Below, piece after piece: positions 1-11,760 of a stretch of DNA of 64,000 nt. The notes under the pieces were generated by a model, which worked only from the letters and a program-made list of their open reading frames with translations, searched no databases and was not told where the DNA came from. The position numbers and the translations under genes were made by a program. Origin of the DNA: Venturia oleaginea (lineage: Eukaryota > Ascomycota > Dothideomycetes > Venturiales > Venturiaceae). Every line of letters starts with the position of its first letter. Position 1 is the first letter of the stretch. The DNA lies in assembly GCA_013176395.1 (NCBI GenBank), contig JABMLP010000001.1:1054001-1118000 (forward strand), written 5' to 3'.

Positions 1-27
1 CCTTCATTTACCTTACCAACTTCGAAC

Positions 28-351
28 ATGCAATTCACCATCCCCATCCTAACTATAATAACAAGTTTGCTCGTTACCGGTAGCAGTGGAGAAATTTACT
101 GCAAAGATCCTCCGGCAAACTGTATGTATGGCGCACCTGGAAGCAAATGGATAAGGGTAAGTAGTAATTTCCCTAATATAGAAAGTATATACTACTAACC
201 ATCATGTTTGTAGTGTGGGCAGAATCTCTGCGGCAAACACCCTGAGTTTGGTGATGGTTGTCGCGGGACCAGGAGGACGAAACCCCACTGCTGCCATACC
301 GGGTATTTTTTCGAGCAACCAATCTTCGATACCTATTGTATGATATCATAA
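28..351 (+). CDS. Small secreted cysteine-rich protein, 88 aa, two exons
   Basis: Exons 28-156 and 214-351; the intron starts GTAAGT, has an ACTAAC branch site and ends TAG, and the frame is kept across it. The protein opens with a hydrophobic signal peptide (about residues 1-20, MQFTIPILTIITSLLVTGSS) followed by a short basic mature region with eight cysteines, including a CC pair near the C-terminus. Size and spacing are those of fungal small secreted cysteine-rich proteins (effector-like or antifungal-like), but I recognise no named family. The upstream promoter is cut off by the window edge. It resembles the genes at 56.8 and 62.0 kb in plan only: signal peptide in exon 1 and cysteines split by an intron. 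Function is unknown. Confidence 0.75.
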
Positions 352-1185
352 GCAGGAGGAAGACGGTCATGTTGGCGCGCATGTGCTTGGAGGCTGATGC
401 CAGGCTCCGCGGATAAAAAGGAAGGTAGGCTTGGTGGCTCGCTTTTCTAGCGCTGCACCGATGGAACACGGGAGTGGAGCAAGTACGGGGAGGAGGAAAG
501 AGAATCCCATGGTTGAATTTGCTAGAATGCAGCGAGTGTGAAATGATCCAAGTCCTGAGAAATGGGTAAATATCGAATACAATTAATACTCTGCGGATCT
601 GTGTTGTGAATCGAAGAGCAGGCATCAACTTTTATAGACGCGCCTCACACAATTTTCCTCCATTTCTCTCAGCTTATTTCCATTCTTGATCCAATGCTCA
701 CGATTCCAAATAGTTGGACGGAAAGTCCGATCACATTTCCACAGTCCATAAGGCTTCACTGTGGCTGCTGACAGTATAAAAGTTCTAGAGGTTACAGCAT
801 ATATCGTGGGCCCAACTTCGTCTCCGCGCGCTTCAGGTCGCTGTATGCAATTGCTTATTGGCTAACGGTATTCCTCGAGCAAGGGAGTGGCCGCATAAGC
901 TCAGTCGAACACTCATCGAAATACAATCGAACGAGGTTGTCCAGGACATATTGATGTCCCTCTGCTGGTGGTCCGAGGTCGGTTCAAGGTGTCTCTACGG
1001 CGCAGCCTACACAAATCAAGCATAAACGCCACGAACTGGAACCCCTAAAGAAGTCATCAGATCTGAGAGTGTTTCTTGTAAAATCGCTGCGCGATCGGGT
1101 TGTGTCTGATGTTGCTCTTTCTGAATTTAGACTTCCCGATGTAAGGAGAGTTCCATGGAGGCTTGGAGCATTCAAGTATTTGAGT
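352..1185. other. Intergenic, no gene seen
   Basis: Downstream of the secreted protein gene and of the 3' end of the converging hydrolase gene. Overlapping short ORFs on both strands show no domain, signal peptide or splice logic. Confidence 0.6.
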
Positions 1186-2690
1186 TCAAAAAGTAGCCCG
1201 CGCGGGAACCTGGAAATTCTCTTTCTCGATGGGAGAACCGCCATTGCGGTACGCCCACAACCGGCTGAAATGCTTCACCCGCCATGCCACTTCATCTTTG
1301 GGCTCGTCCTTCTTTTCCTGGGTTGTGCGATCGACTTTGCTTGTCGACTTGACCGACAAAGTCGAGGTCGGAGTTCTGGTCATCAGAGGAGATATGGGCG
1401 TGTTGATGTCGCCGACCCAAGCTTTACTAGGGATTTCGGATTGTGTGTCGCTCGTCAGGATTGACGTTAATAGGTCTTCTCTTTCGTCCAATTGTTCAGG
1501 GTCGCCAGTAAGTTCCATTTCCATAAACCCACTGACGTCTTTGCAGCGGAGGGTGCCATTGACCGTCTCCAGTGGGAATATTTCGTGCAAATAATGCATG
1601 TTAAGAAGGTGTCCAGACTTCGGACTCTGGAAGACACGCCCCATAAACCTGTTTGATACTCCATGGAAGTTCAGTACTCCGAATTGAGCGACAAAGTCGC
1701 CTATAAATTAGTCAGCAAGCTCGGACTCACGAACAAGACTCTGCATACCTGAATTGGCATAATGCTCAACATAGCGGATAGCTTTGCTTTGCTTTGCGGC
1801 TCGAACATCAAGCTGCATTGCTTTGGCCGTAGAAGCCAGTAGGCGATGGGGGTTATTAAAGTGATTTGCAGCATTGCCGAAGGTGTACACCTCAAGCCGC
1901 TGCATACGATCTTGGGGTATCTCATCAAGCAACCAGTCGATGACCAAACCGCCCTCGATTCCACCTTGGCTATGAAGAATAAAGACGACTTTTTGGTGGT
2001 TTTCGTTGAGAAGCTCCTGCTTTATAAGACTATAGGCATCGCGAATATCTTGTGTACTGTAGCACAAGTTGCGTTGCACCTACTTGACGGTCAGCACGTG
2101 GTCATCTCTGCGCAGCTCATTTGTGTTACCATGCATTGAATGAGATCAAAGATTATACCGTCCGTGGGATTGAGAACGCCCACGATTCGGCGCCCGAAAG
2201 TGTGGGAGAGTCGATCGACATTTGCCTGAAGCCACGAGCTACCAACAGAGACGCCATTCAAGTATAGCCAGTAATCCTTAGATTCAATTCCTTCTTTCAT
2301 CCCAACTGTAGATTCCAAGGAGTTCTCTCCGCCGTTGAGAAATACTCGGCAAATGGCCCAGTTGAAGGAAAGAAAGCTTGTGACATAAATAACGAAAGCC
2401 CAGACCGGAACCCAAAGAGCGGTAAAAAGCGAGAGCAGAAAGGAGACTTGGGCGACAACTAAGAAGGCATGAACAACGATGGCAAGTATGTTTTTCGAAG
2501 AGGGGTAGAGCTCGTCGAACTCATCTAATTCGAAAGGGCGGATGGGCAGAAGAATGCCACCAACTCTCCCTTTTTGTCGCCAAATCAAACAGAGGTCGCT
2601 CCAGAGTAGATGCATCGGATGTCCTGTATATGCGATGGGGAGTTTGCCCGTCGGGCCTCCCGCTTGGGATGGATAGAATGTAATGGCCAT
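1186..2690 (-). CDS. Membrane-associated alpha/beta-hydrolase-like protein, 468 aa
   Basis: Three exons on the minus strand: 2690-2130, 2079-1749 and 1700-1186, joined by 50- and 48-base introns with GTAACA and GTATGC donors; phases agree throughout. Residues about 50-110 contain closely spaced hydrophobic segments (for example ILAIVVHAFLVVAQVSFLL), so the protein is probably membrane-bound. The middle carries a nucleophile elbow, LHSQGG, inside a conserved stretch on binding or hydrolysing a lipid-like ester, and a later conserved YVEHYANSGDFVAQFGVL block spans exons 2-3. The last 100 residues are polar and probably disordered. This layout is common in ascomycete proteins annotated only as conserved alpha/beta hydrolases; the substrate cannot be read from sequence. 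The acid and histidine of the triad were not assigned. Confidence 0.8.
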
Positions 2691-4289
2691 AATGTCAGTC
2701 TTGAGGGTTCACAACAGGAGGTCCGTCTTTAGTAGTTCTGGTCGTCTATGTAGACTATGTAGACCAAGGCGGTGAAGTGCAAATGGCACGCAGAAGCTGA
2801 AGACGACGGCTGAAGTATTAACCGCCTGAGGCTGAGTCTTACTCATCCGTGCAGGCTTGGTGTCATAGGCCTTGCAGCCTGCAGGACAAGTATATGGCTG
2901 GTGTACAATGGATCCGATGACCTTCAGGCTTCGTTGATGAGAGTGATGATGGAAATGTCTCTACATTTTGTTGTCTGCTCTTTGACTTGCGGGCCTTTCC
3001 ATCACCTACCAATACCAATACTAACAATCTTTCTTTCATTCCATCTCCACCACCTATGCCATTAATCGACGACACCAGCGAGACGCATACCCTATCCCCC
3101 GAGAATTCCTCCGCCATCGTTACAAAAGCTGCCATTTTTTGAAGACTGTCGATTGTCTATTCTACACAAAAAATCGGAGATGGAAAGTGTGGCTTTTCCA
3201 GCAGCAGACAACATAGGAATAAACGCGCATCTGTAGTAATCGAACGCTTTCTCATACGAGAGTTTGACCGGAAAGGCCGGAGCCCCGTTGCGGTTGGGAG
3301 ACACGTTGATGAAGCGACGATATTAAGAGGAACAGCTGCATCTTAGCGATTGCAAAGGCAATGCGAAGGCAGTGCGAGCATGAGGAAAAAGCAGAATGGA
3401 AAAAGACACGCTGATGTCAATGTCGAAGTCTGCCATTGTTGCATTACTGGATGTACTTCGGCACTCAGCAGCTTCAATCTCGATATGGTACCCTGGCCTT
3501 GCTGGACGCCCCCCTGCCATGATTCTATCCATCAAACCGCAAAAATAGAAATTCTCAGCCGCCTCCACTCTTGAAACCACATCCCACATCAATCTCTCAC
3601 TTTGGAGACCAGGAAGCTCGGATTAACCGTCTAGGATATTGCCGCTACGAGAAAGACGTTGACCCTTGGCACGAAATTCGCAAGGAATCTCCGGGATTCT
3701 CGTAGGCGTAGATCTTATCTATGTACCCGCAGAATACCGTCCGGTCTTATGCAGAGTCCGTACAGAGCGAGGAACATTAAAAGTTGACTTTATTTACGAG
3801 GGAGTACGTAGAGTTCCTAAGCGGTATAGAAGCTACACCTCGGATTCGTGCGCCAAGTGTCAACGTTTTTCTCGTATTAACCCGAGCCTGCTCTGGAGAT
3901 CCGCCAACGCCGCAGAGATTCCTTGGAACATTGCTCTTCGATTCCTTCACTCAGCCTGACGGTTAAAATGCTGGCTACCAGATTAGGCATTGATGGCCTA
4001 TAGTCGACCGATTTCTCATACGATTAAGCTTTCGCTGAAGTCTTACCGCTTGCACCAGCAACCTAAACTGCACCCGGGACGGTTAAGAACTCCCAAGACT
4101 TATCGTGGGGCTGATCTAGAACTTATCATCTGCAACATTTGTCATCTGGAGTGGTCTCTTATGATTGGTATAAGGCGTGTAATTGCGCTCTAAATAATCA
4201 GCCCCAAAGTACGCTGGCTGCCTCGAGTTCCTTTCTGCCTCTCCCTTCTTGAACTGTACCATGTAATCATTTGCTAAACCAAGGCAATC
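2691..4289. other. Intergenic, no gene supported
   Basis: Shared upstream region of the minus-strand hydrolase and the plus-strand gene starting at 4290. Several ORFs of 60-97 codons overlap on both strands but none shows domains, plausible introns or a signal peptide. Confidence 0.6.
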
Positions 4290-5687
4290 ATGACTACTCC
4301 CATCAGCTACGAGATGCCCCCACTGAAAACGTTCAAGACACCCCCTGATCGGTTCCAGCAAGGAAAGAGCAATGGCTTTCGCAGATTCTTTGGGAACACG
4401 TTGGTAGGTATGTTGACTGGATCACGTCGCGAGAAGATCGTGGCTAGGATGGAAGGCCACTGACCTAGTGTCTTGATGTATGCAGATCGGACGAAATTTC
4501 CGAGCAATGTACACATCCGGTAGCAGTACGAAGAAATCTCTCACGTACTTATCGCCTTGGGGAGATCTCAATCCGTAAGCTCCTTGCAAATCAGAGCCTC
4601 GACCGACACTCGTGCTAACGTGCAAGTCAGTATTGACATAGCCAATGTGCGAATCCGAGACGCTGTTCTCTTCATGGGCGGTTTAGCCGTTGGCGGTGCG
4701 GGTGTTGAAGCGGCTGCCTCTGTGGATATTACTCCAGTGGTCGACACTGCGCTAGAGTTTCTTGTAGAAGACTCCGTAGGAAAAGTCACCAAACTCCTGG
4801 TTTTCCAAGCTATCGAAGGAGCGATTGATGAGATATTCGACAAATCCGTCAAGGCTGGACGGGAGGCTTCTGGAAAGGGCGAACAAGGGAAGCTTGTCAA
4901 ATCTGCCAAAATGATTCATTGTCCCATGAAGGTCCGCACGTCCTACATGAACGAGGTGGCAGTCATCGAATTCATGGGACAGAAAGAGACGGACTGGATT
5001 GATATGGATATCGGAAAGGCTTGGTTCTTGCCTTACCTGGAGTGTACTGGCCGCTCGTACTGGATCAAGAGGAGCGGGACCTTCGAGATTGCAAAGGTAT
5101 GGGGACCAGCATTGAAAGGTGAGTACAAGCCACCTTTCAAATAATAAAACCGCTAAGTTGTCTCAGGCGATTGGATACTCGCACTTAACCTCCTCAGAAG
5201 CCTCCCTTCGATATTTCCCATCTCAACCAAAGACGACGAAAGTCCCCTGCCTGACGAACACAAAGGCCACATTCTCATCGCAATAGTCGGGATCGCACCA
5301 TACCGAGGTCTATGGTCTCAAGCCAAATGCCCCGGTGTTGCCAAGATGACCTTCCACCTCCTAGACAAATCGCCAGGCCTCATAATACCAGTCCACACGG
5401 ACGCCCCGCTGGTTTCTTGGTGCGGAACCACAGTGAGAAAATTGCGTAAGCAACAGGACCGGGACCTTGCTGGAGATGAGTGTGATAGCGTTGATCATTG
5501 GATCAAGGTGATTACCAGCTTCGTAGAGGAATACCTGGATCGGCATCGAGTTCAGACCGAGTGGGAAGAGAGGTGGAAGCTCGGTATTGAGACTCTACTG
5601 CGGAGTTGGACTGTAGATGTTGACGGTAAAGAGTGGAGGAAGGATGTTGACTTGAGCCGAGCTGGTATCGTTATGCTTTACTACTAG
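4290..5687 (+). CDS. Unrecognised conserved-looking protein, 403 aa
   Basis: Four exons: 4290-4403, 4486-4574, 4631-5118 and 5167-5687. Donors are GTAGGT, GTAAGC and GTGAGT and acceptors CAG. A better-looking GTATGT donor four bases further on in exon 1 would give an early stop, so 4404 was chosen. Total length divides by three and ends with TAG. The middle holds a small-residue-rich stretch (GGLAVGGAGVEAAASVD, about residues 85-105) that could be a weak membrane or helical-hairpin segment, followed by an amphipathic helix region. The C-terminal half is mixed alpha/beta with several Trp residues. No signal peptide and no family that I can name; the function is not assigned. Confidence 0.7.
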
Positions 5688-6126
5688 GCATGGGCACGTT
5701 GGGCGCTTTGCTTGTTTCTTAGCGTTGAATGGAGATTTGTAGAGATGAAGTTGGGACTGAAGCACAGTGGGGTTGCTAATTGAGTGCGTAATGCATTACC
5801 CTCCAACCAACGCTACAGCGTTGAACACAACCAGATCAAGTTCGACATCGCAAATTTTTGGGCAATTTCAAGAGAATACATAACCAGAAAAATTTCGATA
5901 TCGATCTTGATTTGAAGAAACGTCGATGGAAAGGAAAATTAAAGTCGTAAAGTCGTCAAAAGAACCACTGAAGCGCAAAAGAGCGTCCATCCACCGCAGA
6001 AAACCGTCCAGCTCCATAAAATCATAGTCAAGATCATCAAATCTCCCCATCAATCAATGTCTTCACCAAATATGAAGCCACCAAACGCCCTGATACAACT
6101 CCAGCCCAACTCCAAACCAAACGTCC
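5688..6126. other. Intergenic between convergent genes
   Basis: Lies between the 3' ends of the 403-aa gene and the CCCH gene. A+T-rich, no further feature seen. Confidence 0.6.
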
Positions 6127-7838
6127 TCAGTGCTCGAAGCACTCGCACTCGTGATACATGATGATTGCGAAGCGATGACCCTGGAGCTCCGAATCCTCAT
6201 GCATGTACTTACATTCAAGAGGTGAACGAGTGCACTCTCCAGAATCCATGGCGTCAGGACAGGAAGGGCGTAGCTCATGGTTCTTTCCCATACAGTGGAG
6301 TCCGTGAAAGTGCTCCTATTAGAATTAGAACATAATTAGCAAACAGCCTCATACAGCGAATGGACCTGAAGCACTTACCAAACACAGCTCCTTCTTATTG
6401 CAGATCAACGCCTTGCAGGTATGTCCAGAAAGGGTACAAGGACAGAAATCATCCAAAAAATCGAGCATGGGAGCAAGCTCAGTGGCAGCAAACTTATTAT
6501 TCCATCTGCCAAGTTCTGATGGAGTGAGGATAGTCGAGACTTTAGAGTAAGTCTCCATCGCATCGCTATCGACGCATCGGTGAGAAGGTCGATTGCCGTC
6601 AAGGATATTACCAGTGCCATAACAGATCGTGCAAAGCGCCCAGCCGCAGAGACGGCAGAGTTCAGGTACGTCACCGATTTTGCACATGTGACCGCAGACA
6701 CTGCAATCGAAGTGGTCCAGATCGAGTCCATCGGGAATTGCGATACCGTTTTCAGGAACGGCAATCTCCATCTCTGTATCGCTGTTCGAAACATCCTTCT
6801 CTTCCTCTTCGCCTTGCTGGAGTCCAGCGATGATGCCGGATTTGCGGACCTGCTTGGCAGCGTACTTGTCCTCCTTCTTAATCTTGTCAATCTTGTGAAG
6901 GCCCTTTTCAATGTGCTCGATTTCGGTGAGAGTGACCTGGCGCAAGGTGCACTTTCTCAAGACATAGTCGATATCATCCTCGTCCTCGAAGATATCGAGA
7001 TCATCATGGACCTTGACAAGGTGACGAAGAACTCCCTCCCAGCCCTTGAAAAAGGCGCCATTGGCGGAGGCGTTGCGACCACAGATGTGACAACGAAGCT
7101 CGAACCATTGGTCATTTCCTGTGTGGACCATGGCTCCACAATGATCGATGTACTCGATGTAGAAGTCTTTCGGTTTTTGTGGTGACGCTGGTGGTGTGTG
7201 GAAACCAACGTGAGCATCAAGCTGGGCCGTCGGAGTCGCGGACCGTTCATATCCTCCAGAGACTAGATCATCGAATCGGCCATTCTTGCGGAGGCGTGTG
7301 ACAAAATTGGTCACCGCGTTGCAGCTTCGTTCTGCTCCAAAAGACTTGTTTAAGTCCGCTGTTAGGCGCTGCAAGTACGCTTTGTTAACTCCATAGCGAC
7401 TGATATCTTCGCGCATCCAATTGACGACGAATCGGCATGATGGGCGGTGTATCTGGCCATGTGGCCTTCTTTTTGCGATTGAGGTGAGCCTTCAACGCTC
7501 GGTTCGTAGCTGTTTCCGATATTGGGGCTCTAAGCTTCATGTCAGTCAACTGATACCTAAGCAAGTGGACGATTGAAATAGGTACTTACCAGACTGTTTT
7601 CAGCTCCAGCAGTGCCTGAGGTCAAGCGGGCTCGCGAGCCGGACTGTTGAGGTCTCCCTCCATTCAGTTGGGACTGGAATCCCTTCATCTGGGTGATTGT
7701 AAGGTGGATCTCATCCAAGCGGGTGTTCAAAACAGTAAACTTGAGCTGCTGAGAGGTGACTCCATTCTGAATCTTTCCTGCCTCCAATATCAGTTTTTGA
7801 ATTTGTGACTGTAGCACATCCATGGTTGAAGAAGCCAT
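6127..7838 (-). CDS. CCCH/C2H2-type zinc-finger protein, about 500 aa (paralogue A)
   Basis: Exons 7838-7590 (coiled-coil N-terminus), about 7452-6379, and 6315-6127. The second intron (GTAAGT to TAG) is clear. The first acceptor is not: CCAG at 7453 gives a phase-0 join reading through FVVNWMREDISRYG, but open frames also exist closer to the donor. Zinc-binding parts in order: a C2H2-like module (ELRCHICG ... LRHLVKVH), a cysteine-rich module with three CxxC pairs (CSVCGH, CRLCGW, CTIC) ending HRC, then a tail with CPCTLSGHTC and a final CCCH finger (CPDAMDSGECTRSPLECKYMH is spread over C-x8-C-x6-C-x3-H). CCCH fingers usually bind RNA and CxxC pairs suggest a cross-brace fold. The same order recurs in the gene at 23.6-25.6 kb. 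Role unknown; nuclear or RNA-related by inference. Confidence 0.75.
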
Positions 7839-8480
7839 GGCGAGGACGAGAGACGAGCGAGCAGAGCAAGAACGAAGGGAAAAGCGAATGTGAATGTGGT
7901 GGAAAAAAGAAGACAGGGAGCGGCAGATGAGGGTATTTATTAGAAAGCAGACGATGAAGCGAAGTCGAACCAGGCAACAATGGGCTCGAATAGAAAACAT
8001 AGATCTGGAATCACAAGTGAAGAGAAAATGGAGCAAATCTGGTAAAAAGCTGACTTCACTTCACTAAATCTCGGTCTTATAACAGCTCCATCTTTTGTCC
8101 TCCTTCGTGCTTTTGGAATCATAACTCAATGCATGACCCGGAACCGCCCAAAAAAATCAAAATCGAGCCCGTAACACCGTTGAGGGCGCTTTGTTGGGTA
8201 TATGTGCTTTTTCGGTGACCGCCTACCCAGTATGCAGATACATTCATGCCATTCGTAAGATCGTCTAGTTGAAAATGACGCCTCGTATAAGCCCAGTCGG
8301 CCATACCTGGCTCATGTTGAATATGAACACCTTTGTTGAAAGTCCCCATTGTGTAAGTCCAGAACGCCAATCAAGAAAGAAAAAACAGTTGCGCCTCCAA
8401 TGCTGATGCTAAATGGTTGAAAGCATTAGGATAATGATATGTGGTTGATTGTATGTTGAAAATGGATGATGGCGGCTGTA
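7839..8480. other. Intergenic, promoter of the CCCH gene
   Basis: Holds the 5' flank of paralogue A and the 3' flank of MTHFR. Pyrimidine-rich tracts on the minus strand just upstream of 7838 look like a fungal promoter/5' leader. No other gene supported. Confidence 0.5.
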
Positions 8481-10413
8481 TCAAGCGGTCATGGCTGGGG
8501 TTCCGTTGACAGCGGCGTCCGGATCAGTAGAGACACCATTAATTTTCTCTCGGATGGGAAGGTCCTTCGCGTTGACCAAAGGCTTGTCAATTTCTTCAAC
8601 CTTGAGACCGTCGAAAAGATGGAAGACACCATGAGTTTCGTGGAAGTCGTTATGGACGATGTTCACAAGATACCAGTTGTCCATAACATTCTCGATCAAT
8701 TGTCGAGAAGGGCTTGATGATGGATGGCATTCAGCCCAATCTTGACCGAGATGGAAGAATTCGTCCTTCCATGCCAGGAAACTGATGGTTTCGACAATCG
8801 TTGGTTGCACAATCTCCTTTCCGGGAAAGATGCCCCAGGTGACGGCATTGGGGCCATCGCCAGAAGCATTTGTCTTGAGATCTCCGTGCTTGTTAACTGC
8901 ATAGTATGTCATATCGTCGTCGCGTTCAATCTTCGTGATGACTTCTGCAATGAGCTCTGGTGAGACGAGTACTTCCAGATAGGCCTTTTGGTAGACATAA
9001 CCACCACGGGGACCCCATCCATGAATAGGGTCGGAGGACTTGGCACCGTCCACAGCTGGTTGTGAGTTGATCGTAAGTATGCCCCGGCGATTAAGGTCAA
9101 TCAAATCATCCGTAATGCGGTTCGCTTCTTGCGAAATTGGCTGCTCGCTCCAGGGTAGACTCTCAAGTTTGCCTTGCACGTATTTAACGAATAGATCCGA
9201 AATATCCTTAACCGTTTGCGGTGCGCCCCACAGCTTTTGATAGTGTTCGTTTGATCCCTTTAGACCAATTCCGTAAGCGTCCAGCTCACCGAAAGCCGGA
9301 GATCTCGAATCACCCCATCGACCGTTAGGGAACTCATCCCAGTCTTGTGTGCGAGCAACGTAAGCTCTGTTGCGATTCTGCCAGAAGATCGGGCGGACGT
9401 TCTCATCTCGTCGCTTGAGTCCAAGGGATTGCCTCCATGGTAGTGGTTTCTCGACGGGACTTCCTACATCTGGCATGAGGCCAAGGTTTTCGATCACCAT
9501 ACGCGTAGCCTTTTCGAGGTTCATCGTGTAGCTGTATATTGATTAGCTAGAGTAAATAGACAGAAGGTGGAGCTGAGACTCACAAATGGAGATGATGGAT
9601 CTCGCCTGACGCGAGCAGTTTTTGGCAGAGCTCCGTGACCAGTCGCATTCCAACTTCGCGAACTTCGGCATCATCATTCTTGATCGGCTCCATGGCTTCT
9701 AGCCAAGCTTTTGGTATATGGCACCGCATTGGCCCGTTTGCACGTCGAATGAACGCGGCGTAAGTCGAAATAGGCATGATGCCGGGAACGATTGGCACAG
9801 TAATTCCCTTCTCTCGGCACTTTCTCACCCAGTCGAGGAACAAGTCGGCATCGTAGAACATCTGAGTAACTATGAAAGTTGCGCCAGCATCAATCTTCTC
9901 CTTCAAGTGATCCACTAGCTGATTGACGTCTTCGTTGTCCTCGCATCTCTCAGAGTAGCCAGCAACACCAATGTCAAAATGATCGCCGAAGTGCTCTCTG
10001 ATGTACGTGACCAAGTCCTTGGCGTATCTGAAGCCACCAGAGGTTGCCTCCCACTTCTCCTTCTCTCTTGGTGGATCGCCTCGCAGAGCGAGAATGTTGG
10101 TGCAACCAGAGTCGTGTGCCTCCTTCAATGCTTCGTCAACCTTTGAAACGGGCATGTCTGTACATGTCAAGTGCATACATGTCTCCAGTCCTAATGCCGT
10201 CTGTGCTGTTTTGACCATTTCACACGTCAAATGTGCAGATCTCCCTCCCGCGCCCCAAGTGATGTCGATGTAAGTGGGACCATAGCCATGCATGCGGTCC
10301 ATGCGATCATAGAGGTTCTGAATGCCTTGAGCCGTTTTCGGAGGGAAGAATTCGAAGGAAAAGGTTGGCTTTTTTGCCTTCTCAGCTTCTTCAAGGCGCC
10401 TGGAGATGAGCAT
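8481..10413 (-). CDS. Methylenetetrahydrofolate reductase (MET12/MET13 type), 626 aa
   Basis: Two exons, 10413-9584 and 9531-8481, with a GTGAGT donor and a CAG acceptor joining in phase to give HLHFYTMNLE, the expected end of the catalytic barrel. The protein reduces 5,10-methylene-THF to 5-methyl-THF for methionine synthesis, using FAD, in the cytosol. Residues 1-280 are the TIM-barrel reductase: FSFEFFPPKT with the catalytic Glu, DITWGAGG, HLTCTD, NILALRGDPP, TQMFYD and PIVPGIMPI are all present. Residues 310-600 are the eukaryotic C-terminal regulatory domain (WGDSRSPAFGELD, GWGPRGGYVYQKAY, WGIFPGKEI). The usual YPEGH motif reads YSERC here, which is odd. Yeasts have two such enzymes; which one this matches I cannot say without alignment. 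The start is supported by the family N-terminus. Confidence 0.95.
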
Positions 10414-11048
10414 TTTGGAGGTGTAGTGGTATCTGGACTAAGTGTTCGTTCGGGTGTTGGAAATGTCTTCAACGAGTGTTCTCACTTGGAGAAGTCGCTA
10501 CAAGAGGTAGGATTAGCTACAGGATTTGATACATGCTTGCACGGAGGAGGGGAGAAGAGGACCAACAAAATCAGATTAATGAATCGGGGGTTCCAAAGAG
10601 TTATTGGCCTCGTTGTGTACGACGTATTAGGCCAGGAATCGGACTCTTGCCCAACGATCAGCTAGACAGCGCGACATGTGGATTCGATGGTGGAGGTTTG
10701 GTATAAGAAATGGAATTTGCAATATTGCTGCATAGAGCCGAGAGTTTTAGAGATTTCAAGCCGCTGTCGGAGGTGTATCGTAGTGTCACACCGTCCATAC
10801 CTATGACCACAACAACAAAAACAACGATCAAACTATTTGCAAGAAACTCTGATAAACAGCAAGTTCAATTCAGCTTCTACGTGCAAAAGTGAAAGATAAC
10901 AAAAGCAAGGCCGAGTTATTATTACCCTCGTTTGGAACTGCCCCCGTTTCCACCTGTGCAACTCCACCAATTCGCACTACCTATTTTCCGGATCCTCCCA
11001 ATCACCAGCTTTACACAAAGAATAGCGCGAGTTACTCGTCCTCGCCAA
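10414..11048. other. Intergenic, MTHFR promoter side
   Basis: The 5' flank of MTHFR followed by the start of the decayed TIM region. Short ORFs only. Confidence 0.5.
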
Positions 11049-11760
11049 ATGATGGGCATCGGCTTTAAGATAAATTTCGACTTACAGCGCACAGTTAACT
11101 ACGTTGCAGGAGTTGCAAACTTTGACTTGGCAGCTGAAGCTCAGAGACTTGATTGTCCTTCCAGGTTTTACCGCTCAACTAGAAGCAATCTCAATCCTTC
11201 AAGGCACCGATATTCTGCTCGGGGATCAGGACAAAATCTAGGAGGATCGTGGAGCTTTCATTGGCGAGGTCTATCCTATTGTGCTCAATCAAGGAGCCGT
11301 AAGTTTCGCTGAGATAGGCCACGCTGAAAGGAGACGCATCTACGAAGAGGCATATGACTGAGTTCTAAAGAAGGCTGCCGTAATGGCGTGGAACAATAAT
11401 ATTGTGTCATTGGTTTGCATCAGAGAAAAAAGGACACAGCAGCATGGCCACTGCAGCCATGGGTATGGCTGTTGAAGAGTGCAGGGTTCAAGTCACCGCA
11501 GCTCTATCAGTGGATCCCGCGAAACAGACGCTGTACTACGGTACTGGCTGAGGACCTTGTATGCTGGTGCTACTTCCATGCCAACCTCGATCACGTGAAC
11601 AACAGCATGCAGGAAAGACGCAATGAGGATTTCCTGTGGCGGAAGTGCAGATCCAATTAAGTTTCTAAAGATAGCAAAAGGCGTCGACTCTTTTCCTTGA
11701 CGCATCGCGCCTGACCTTGGCAATCTTCTCCAAATCCATCAAAGAAGTTGTCAGTGTATG
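11049..11760 (+). pseudogene. Decayed triosephosphate-isomerase-like gene
   Basis: Translated pieces in all three plus frames line up in order with the TIM family. The N-terminal strand MMGIGFKINFDLQRTVNYV starts at 11049. A frame change follows; then come DLIVLPGFTAQLEAIS, GDQDKI, a TAG stop, GAFIGEV, the signature AEIGHAERRRIYEE, a TGA stop and then AVMAWNNNIVSLVCIREK. Later pieces (VEECRVQVTAAL and a final FLDASRLTLAIFSKSIKEV in another frame) match the last helices. TIM interconverts dihydroxyacetone phosphate and glyceraldehyde 3-phosphate; many fungi carry an extra TIM-like sugar isomerase and this resembles that kind. At least two stops and two or more frameshifts make it non-functional. 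The downstream limit is approximate. Confidence 0.75.

Noticed and set aside
6580..7185. 201-codon plus-strand ORF
   Set aside because: Antisense shadow of the CCCH zinc-finger gene, which has domains and introns.
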